Source: JBAZLV01 sp964586075 (GTDB taxonomy: Bacteria > Nitrospirota > UBA9217). Taken from it: a stretch of 64,000 bases of DNA. Under the pieces are notes generated by a model. The model was given only the letters and a program-made list of their open reading frames with translations, was not told where the DNA came from and searched no databases. The stretch is taken from NCBI GenBank assembly GCA_964586075.1, contig CAZPGZ010000011.1:1-64000 (forward strand), written 5' to 3'. Within the stretch, counting starts at the first letter, position 1. Each line of letters starts with the position of its first letter. This document shows, one piece after another, positions 59,962 through 64,000 of this stretch. The position numbers were made by a program, and so were the translations under genes.

Positions 59962-61149
59962 TCAGCGTTTTATCATTTTCAGAAACCGATCTACAAAAAA
60001 CGGGTTGAATGAGGTTCCGCTTCCTTTCATAAGGACACCTTCGATTTGCACCATTGAAAATGCCTGTTGATAAGAACGGCGGCTTCTCATAGCATCGAAT
60101 ACGTCAGCGATTGCTATTAACTGGCTGGTAATGTTCGGCGTCCAACCGCCTTTGATGGATGGATATCCGCTCCCGTCGAATTTTTGGTGGTGCTCGAGCG
60201 CGGCAAGGATTGCAAGCTTCGGAATGCCGTCAATACCCATAAGATACCGCGCCCCTTTGACCGGATGCGATTCTATGATTCTTCGTTCTTCTGGTGTGAG
60301 CACACCGGGTTTTCCGAGTATTTCCTCGGGAACAAAAATTTTTCCGATATCATGCAGCAAGGCTGCAATTCCGATGGCATGCAGATGTTCACCGCCAAAA
60401 CCGAGATGTTCCGCCTGGCTCATCGTAAGAATGCAAACATTGGTGACATGCGTAAAGGTATATTCATTCACCGATTTGAGCGATGCGAGAAGGCTCAAGG
60501 GATTGATTTCCTGCCGAAACCCCTTGATAAAGCCCTTGACCATATCATCAACACTGCGGACATCGATCTGCCGGTGCTTTTTTGCGGACAGATACAGGTC
60601 CTTAAGTTCATCCAGCTCCGCGCTTGTAAGGGCCAGCAATTCCTGCATGACTTCAGGCGACGCGGTTGTATCGGTCCCGATAGCGCTTTTCGCACTGGCA
60701 GATGTATCCGATTCTTTTCCCGGATATTGTTTATCTTCAGGATTTTTCACCTTGAGCGCTATCTTGCCCAGCTTAATGGAAGGCCTCGATTTTATCGATA
60801 CCGCGTCTTGCGAGGCGAGGTCCCGGATAAAACCCTCCAACTCGGTTTTCGGCATTCCGACAAGAAACGATATTCTTTCAAAAGCCTTTTTTTTCATGAC
60901 TCGGATGAAATTAGCCACAAAGGTACTGCCTGCGGCAAGCGGTCTGTTTTCAGCTACGAGATCATTGCCGATAAGAAGAATGGTAATTTCCGGCCTTACC
61001 TGGAGCAGATCCAGCAGAACGGCATAGGCCCTGTCTACATATTGCGCAACCTGCGGATGCGAAGGAGAATAGAGGGTTGTATTCGTCACTGCCGCGGTGA
61101 GCTGCGCGATGACCTGCGACAAGGCTTCATGAATATCACGATCTGCCAT
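59962..61149 (-). CDS. HD-GYP phosphodiesterase with a novel-looking N-terminal domain
   Basis: 395 residues from the ATG at 61149 (AGGAG six bases upstream). The C-terminal HD-GYP domain has AALLHDIGKIFVPEEILGKP and the family's HHQKFDGSGYP, so it should break down cyclic di-GMP or a related dinucleotide. Residues ~5-135 form a domain also found at the N-terminus of the upstream HEAT-repeat protein (YSPSHPQVAQYVDRAYAVLL...RPEITILLIGNDLV). No membrane segment. It lies 51 bp after that gene. Confidence 0.9.
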   Translation of the reverse strand: MADRDIHEALSQVIAQLTAAVTNTTLYSPSHPQVAQYVDRAYAVLLDLLQVRPEITILLIGNDLVAENRPLAAGSTFVANFIRVMKKKAFERISFLVGMPKTELEGFIRDLASQDAVSIKSRPSIKLGKIALKVKNPEDKQYPGKESDTSASAKSAIGTDTTASPEVMQELLALTSAELDELKDLYLSAKKHRQIDVRSVDDMVKGFIKGFRQEINPLSLLASLKSVNEYTFTHVTNVCILTMSQAEHLGFGGEHLHAIGIAALLHDIGKIFVPEEILGKPGVLTPEERRIIESHPVKGARYLMGIDGIPKLAILAALEHHQKFDGSGYPSIKGGWTPNITSQLIAIADVFDAMRSRRSYQQAFSMVQIEGVLMKGSGTSFNPFFVDRFLKMIKR

Positions 61150-61200
61150 GCATGCTCCTGGTTGAATATGTTCGTTCAATCATCATATCCCGCTGTTGGC

Positions 61201-63462
61201 TCATTTCCGTTCCATCAATTTCTGACAGGATTTTTGAATGGCGGCATTGTCCAGACGCATTCCGATCTTGAGCAAATCTGCGATGCTCTCCTTCGGATAG
61301 CGTTCAAGCGATTCAAATAAGTGTTCTTTCATCCGCAAGAGGCTTTTGGGATACAGTGTCCACGCAGCACGCGCCAGCTTTTCTAAATCACGGACCGCGC
61401 AAGGGTCTCCGATTTCTCCCAGCGCCCTGATGATTTCCTCGTTTTCCCGGTAGTCGGACTCAAAAAGAACCGCCCGTTTGATTTTCGAAAGAATATCTCC
61501 TGTAACTTCCCTGACACGGTATTGTCCTGCCAGGGCAATGGCTTGAAAGGCGATGTCAGGATCCGACGAATCAATGGTCGCTCCCAGCGTTTTGATTGCT
61601 TCCGGGTCTTTTAATTTCAGAAGCGTATTCAAGGCCTCCATGTGGAGAACGGGATTTTGGTGCTGCAGAAGCGGCCTGACATATGCAATGGACGCCTGGT
61701 TGCCGGCTCTGCGCAAAAAGATGAGCAGGTTTCTGACAAAATAAGAACGGAAATCATTCAGTCGTTTGTGGGCTTCACGCACAGCAGGTTCACCGAAAAT
61801 GCAGAGGAGATTAAATACAATACGCTTTCCTCCAACCGACTCGTCCCTGCTGTAAATATCCATGAGTCCGGGTACCGTTTCCGAACCGAGCGCTTGAATA
61901 AAGCCAGCGGCTTCCTGTCCTTTGTCCTTTATCCAGATTTCGAATGCATCCAGTGCCTGTGCGCGGAAATCAGCTGTCAGAAAGAGCTTTCTGGCTTCTT
62001 CTGCGCTCTCACGGATCCCTTTTACCGGTTTCTCCATCGTGTGTTTCCTGAGCGTTTCAAAAATGTCCCAGAGAAGAAAAAAGTTGCCTGTTTTAAGGAA
62101 TCCCGGTGCTATTGTCATGAGCTTCTGAGCAAGTTCCTTATAATCTTCTTCATCGATGTTTTCCGCCATGAAAGCAAGGAGTGCCCGTCCGATTTGAAAA
62201 TCAAGATAATCGTCTTCAAGAGTTTTCTTAAACTCTTCAAGAGAAAATTTTTCCTGGCTTCTTTCCGACCCCTCGGTCAGCCGCTTCAGCATGGCTTCAT
62301 AATCTTCGCTTACGTAATTTTCGTACATCTCGCGGGCGAACAGCGTTTCCATGTGTTCCGGCAGAATAGACGGCATTTCCCGGTTTTCCGGCGATGGAGC
62401 AGGCTCCGACCGCTGGGGAGTCGCAAACGCTGCACCCTGTGCATGCGCTTTTGTCAGTTTTCCTAAGAGACCGGTCAGTGTTGGTGATATTTCCTTCCCC
62501 TCCGCGCTTGCCTGACTCAGCATATCAATGACCATATCGTCCTGAAAACCTCCCAGCAAATCATTCGCATCCACCGTTGAGGCGTGCGTAGAAATGCGCT
62601 GGAAAGCAACCGATAAAAATTGTTTCCTGAGTTCAGGGTGGAGTTCCCGCAGTAATTTGTTCAAGTTTCCGAGCGTGGCCGATTGATCGCTGGTAAGCTG
62701 CTTTTTTTCAGCGCGTTCGCGGACATGATCAGAAATAATCCTGTCATAGCTTTGGATGGCAGCACCTGCATCGAGCTTTCGCTCGTTCAACAGCCTGGCA
62801 AGTTCCGCAGGATCAAATTGTTCTGCCTCCTTGAGGGAGATGCCCTGTTCCCCCGATCCGGCCAGCGTGCCCGCGGAAAGATGCGTCACAAAGTCCTGCC
62901 ACAGACCAGCTCCTGTTTTATCCCCGACTGATTTCGACTGTGACCGTACAATCTCCTGCTCTTCTGTGGCATGAAAGTTGCGATAATCTATGACATGAAT
63001 TTTGATATGGACAATAGCCGAATCGTTCATCGCCTTGTTGATTCCGCCTGACGCTCTTATGTCTTCGGGCTTCGTCGTAAGAATGCGGTGAAATTTGACC
63101 AGTTCATCTTTCTGCAAGCCGGAAAGAAAAGTAACCGCAGCAATCTCTTGCTGATTCATGGAAAGAGCAAAGTCACGATAGACCGGATTTTTCTGATCAA
63201 GATAGTCATGTCCGACAAGCAACGTGTCCTTTGCAACGCCCAGGGTCATTTCCGGACGGATTTCAAATAACTTTTGCAGAATTTCATAGGCGCGATCAAT
63301 GCTTTTTGTGATTTGCAGATGTCCAGGCGGGTAAATTCCGACATTTTTTCTGGAAATGTTCAACTCAATGACGGCCTCAGACAAAAGACGCGTATCGAGC
63401 GGGAGCTCACGCGCTGCACGCTGCGGTTGTTCGGGATTGTTTTTGTCCTGAGTTTCTGTCAT
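61201..63462 (-). CDS. HEAT-repeat protein with N-terminal domain shared with the HD-GYP protein
   Basis: 753 residues. Residues ~20-150 (YPPGHLQITKSIDRAYEILQ; RPEMTLGVAKDTLLVGHDYL; DFALSMNQQEIAAVTFLSGL) parallel the HD-GYP protein's N-terminus. The middle (~220-480) is helical. The C-terminal ~200 residues are HEAT-like repeats (RPLLQHQNPVLHMEALNTLL; ATIDSSDPDIAFQAIALAGQ; IKRAVLFESDYRENEEIIRA). No enzyme motif. It is probably a scaffold or regulator paired with the HD-GYP enzyme. It is the first gene of this two-gene operon. Confidence 0.8.
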   Translation of the reverse strand: MTETQDKNNPEQPQRAARELPLDTRLLSEAVIELNISRKNVGIYPPGHLQITKSIDRAYEILQKLFEIRPEMTLGVAKDTLLVGHDYLDQKNPVYRDFALSMNQQEIAAVTFLSGLQKDELVKFHRILTTKPEDIRASGGINKAMNDSAIVHIKIHVIDYRNFHATEEQEIVRSQSKSVGDKTGAGLWQDFVTHLSAGTLAGSGEQGISLKEAEQFDPAELARLLNERKLDAGAAIQSYDRIISDHVRERAEKKQLTSDQSATLGNLNKLLRELHPELRKQFLSVAFQRISTHASTVDANDLLGGFQDDMVIDMLSQASAEGKEISPTLTGLLGKLTKAHAQGAAFATPQRSEPAPSPENREMPSILPEHMETLFAREMYENYVSEDYEAMLKRLTEGSERSQEKFSLEEFKKTLEDDYLDFQIGRALLAFMAENIDEEDYKELAQKLMTIAPGFLKTGNFFLLWDIFETLRKHTMEKPVKGIRESAEEARKLFLTADFRAQALDAFEIWIKDKGQEAAGFIQALGSETVPGLMDIYSRDESVGGKRIVFNLLCIFGEPAVREAHKRLNDFRSYFVRNLLIFLRRAGNQASIAYVRPLLQHQNPVLHMEALNTLLKLKDPEAIKTLGATIDSSDPDIAFQAIALAGQYRVREVTGDILSKIKRAVLFESDYRENEEIIRALGEIGDPCAVRDLEKLARAAWTLYPKSLLRMKEHLFESLERYPKESIADLLKIGMRLDNAAIQKSCQKLMERK

Positions 63463-63632
63463 TGCGTTGTCCGATCAATCGTACTGTGCATAATATTATA
63501 AAGATTTCTATTGTTTTTTCCACAAAAAAAATTGTTTTTGTTTTAATCAAACCATAATTGAAGAATCCATATTGGATCCGTTGCTGTTATTGATATAAAA
63601 AATGTTCATTTTTAAAAGACAAGTCTTTTTCC

Positions 63633-63661
63633 TTGACAACCTTATTTCATGGTGATAAATT
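63633..63661 (+). promoter_or_regulatory. promoter of tRNA-Ala
   Basis: TTGACA (63633-63638), a 17-bp spacer and TAAATT (63656-63661), about 24 bases before the tRNA. Confidence 0.7.
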
Positions 63662-63684
63662 TAGCGTCGCATACAAGATAATTT

Positions 63685-63760
63685 GGGGCTGTAGCTCAGC
63701 TGGGAGAGCACAAGGCTGGCAGTCTTGGGGTCAGGGGTTCGATCCCCCTCAGCTCCACCA
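63685..63760 (+). tRNA. tRNA-Ala(GGC)
   Basis: 76 nt folding as a full cloverleaf: acceptor GGGGCTG/CAGCTCC with A73 and encoded CCA, D arm, anticodon stem CAAGG/TCTTG with loop CTGGCAG (anticodon GGC) and T arm AGGGG-TTCGATC-CCCCT. The integrase fragment 20 bp downstream shows that an element sits at its 3' end, so the 3' part of this gene was probably supplied by that element. Confidence 0.96.
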
Positions 63761-63770
63761 AGAATATTGA

Positions 63771-63799
63771 AGGGTTAGCTTACACGGCTAACCCTTTTT
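63771..63799 (+). terminator. tRNA-Ala terminator overlapping the end of the integrase gene
   Basis: A 9-bp perfect stem AGGGTTAGC/GCTAACCCT (63771-63779 with 63787-63795), 7-base loop and TTTTT. The last codons and stop of the convergent integrase (63780-63782) lie in its loop and second arm. Confidence 0.85.
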
Positions 63800-64000
63800 C
63801 ATTGGGATGTGATAAAAATGTGATAACTTTGTCCAAGACCTCCACGCCGCTGCGCAAACTATCGGGACAATGATGCGCGTAACGCTGTGTCATCTTGATG
63901 TCCTTGTGCCCGAGCAGCTTTGAAATCTGGTAGAGGTCTATACCCGCCTGCGCCAGCCTCGTGGCGAATGTGTGCCGGAGATCGTGAAAGTGAAAGTCAG
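63780..64000 (-). CDS. tyrosine integrase of a second element, C-terminal part
   Basis: 73 codons to the window end, including HDLRHTFATRLAQAGIDLYQ (His-x-x-Arg box), LLGHKDIKMTQRYAH with the second His and the nucleophile Tyr. The N-terminus is off the window. It faces the tRNA-Ala gene, the usual arrangement for an element integrated at a tRNA 3' end. Its sequence differs from the left-end integrase (GHKDIKMTQRYAH against GGWKTRSIFDRYS), so the two elements are unrelated or distant. Confidence 0.93.
   Translation of the reverse strand, partial: DFHFHDLRHTFATRLAQAGIDLYQISKLLGHKDIKMTQRYAHHCPDSLRSGVEVLDKVITFLSHPNEKGLAV

Noticed and set aside
1..64000. CRISPR array
   Set aside because: No regularly spaced direct repeats were seen anywhere in the window.

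Overview
The window looks like about 62 kb of core chromosome of a Gram-negative bacterium. Its gene order (lptC-lptA-lptB-rpoN-hpf-ptsN-hprK-rapZ-mannose-type PTS-HPr-EI; recA-recX-alaS; a phasin next to alaS) resembles Desulfobacterota (former Deltaproteobacteria), perhaps Syntrophales-like. That placement is an inference from gene content and order; there is no rRNA gene to confirm it. Both ends are edges of integrated elements. The left edge carries excisionase and integrase genes next to a 3' fragment of tRNA-Leu. The right edge has an intact tRNA-Ala(GGC) followed by the 3' end of a second tyrosine integrase.

Layout. 1-1543: end of the left integrative element. 1544-3850: a degraded strip holding a frameshifted secreted S1/P1-type nuclease, an MgtC/SapB membrane protein and a frameshifted Fis-type HTH remnant. 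3857-12091: an accessory catabolic operon on the minus strand: RpiR-type regulator, FAD oxidase, Fe-S CCG subunit, FGGY kinase, MFS permease, Fe-alcohol dehydrogenase and cupin. Its substrate is unknown. 12504-26834: housekeeping genes (carB, clpS, a B12 radical SAM protein, thioesterase, mltD, CAP lipoprotein, ridA, relA/spoT, recJ, tatA, mobA). 26976-29513: a plus-strand operon with an EF-Tu domain-2-like protein, two dipeptide-type ABC permeases and a PAS protein.

29570-54006 is almost entirely minus-strand and mostly closely packed: lptCAB, rpoN, hpf, ptsN, hprK, rapZ, EIIA/B/C/D, HPr, EI, then a GroES-like protein with a Lys/Ala-rich tail, a STAS-ATPase, a STAS-like protein with a possible winged-helix tail, pgpA, cinA, thpR, recA, pilT, recX, alaS, phasin, ubiB and mltG. 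54141-63462 holds a GAF/PAS sensor without an output domain, a cobalt/nickel ECF transporter (cbiMQO), a CDF metal exporter, a flavodoxin-like oxidoreductase, and an HD-GYP protein and a HEAT-repeat protein that share an N-terminal domain.

The best candidates for something new are: (1) the GroES-tail / STAS-ATPase / STAS-wHTH trio between the PTS and pgpA, which looks like a partner-switching module with a possible DNA-binding output; (2) the RpiR-controlled oxidase/kinase/dehydrogenase operon, for which I found a promoter and a perfect operator-like palindrome; (3) a three-way-junction structure in the gap at 18582-18663; and (4) the HD-GYP/HEAT pair with a shared sensory-like domain.
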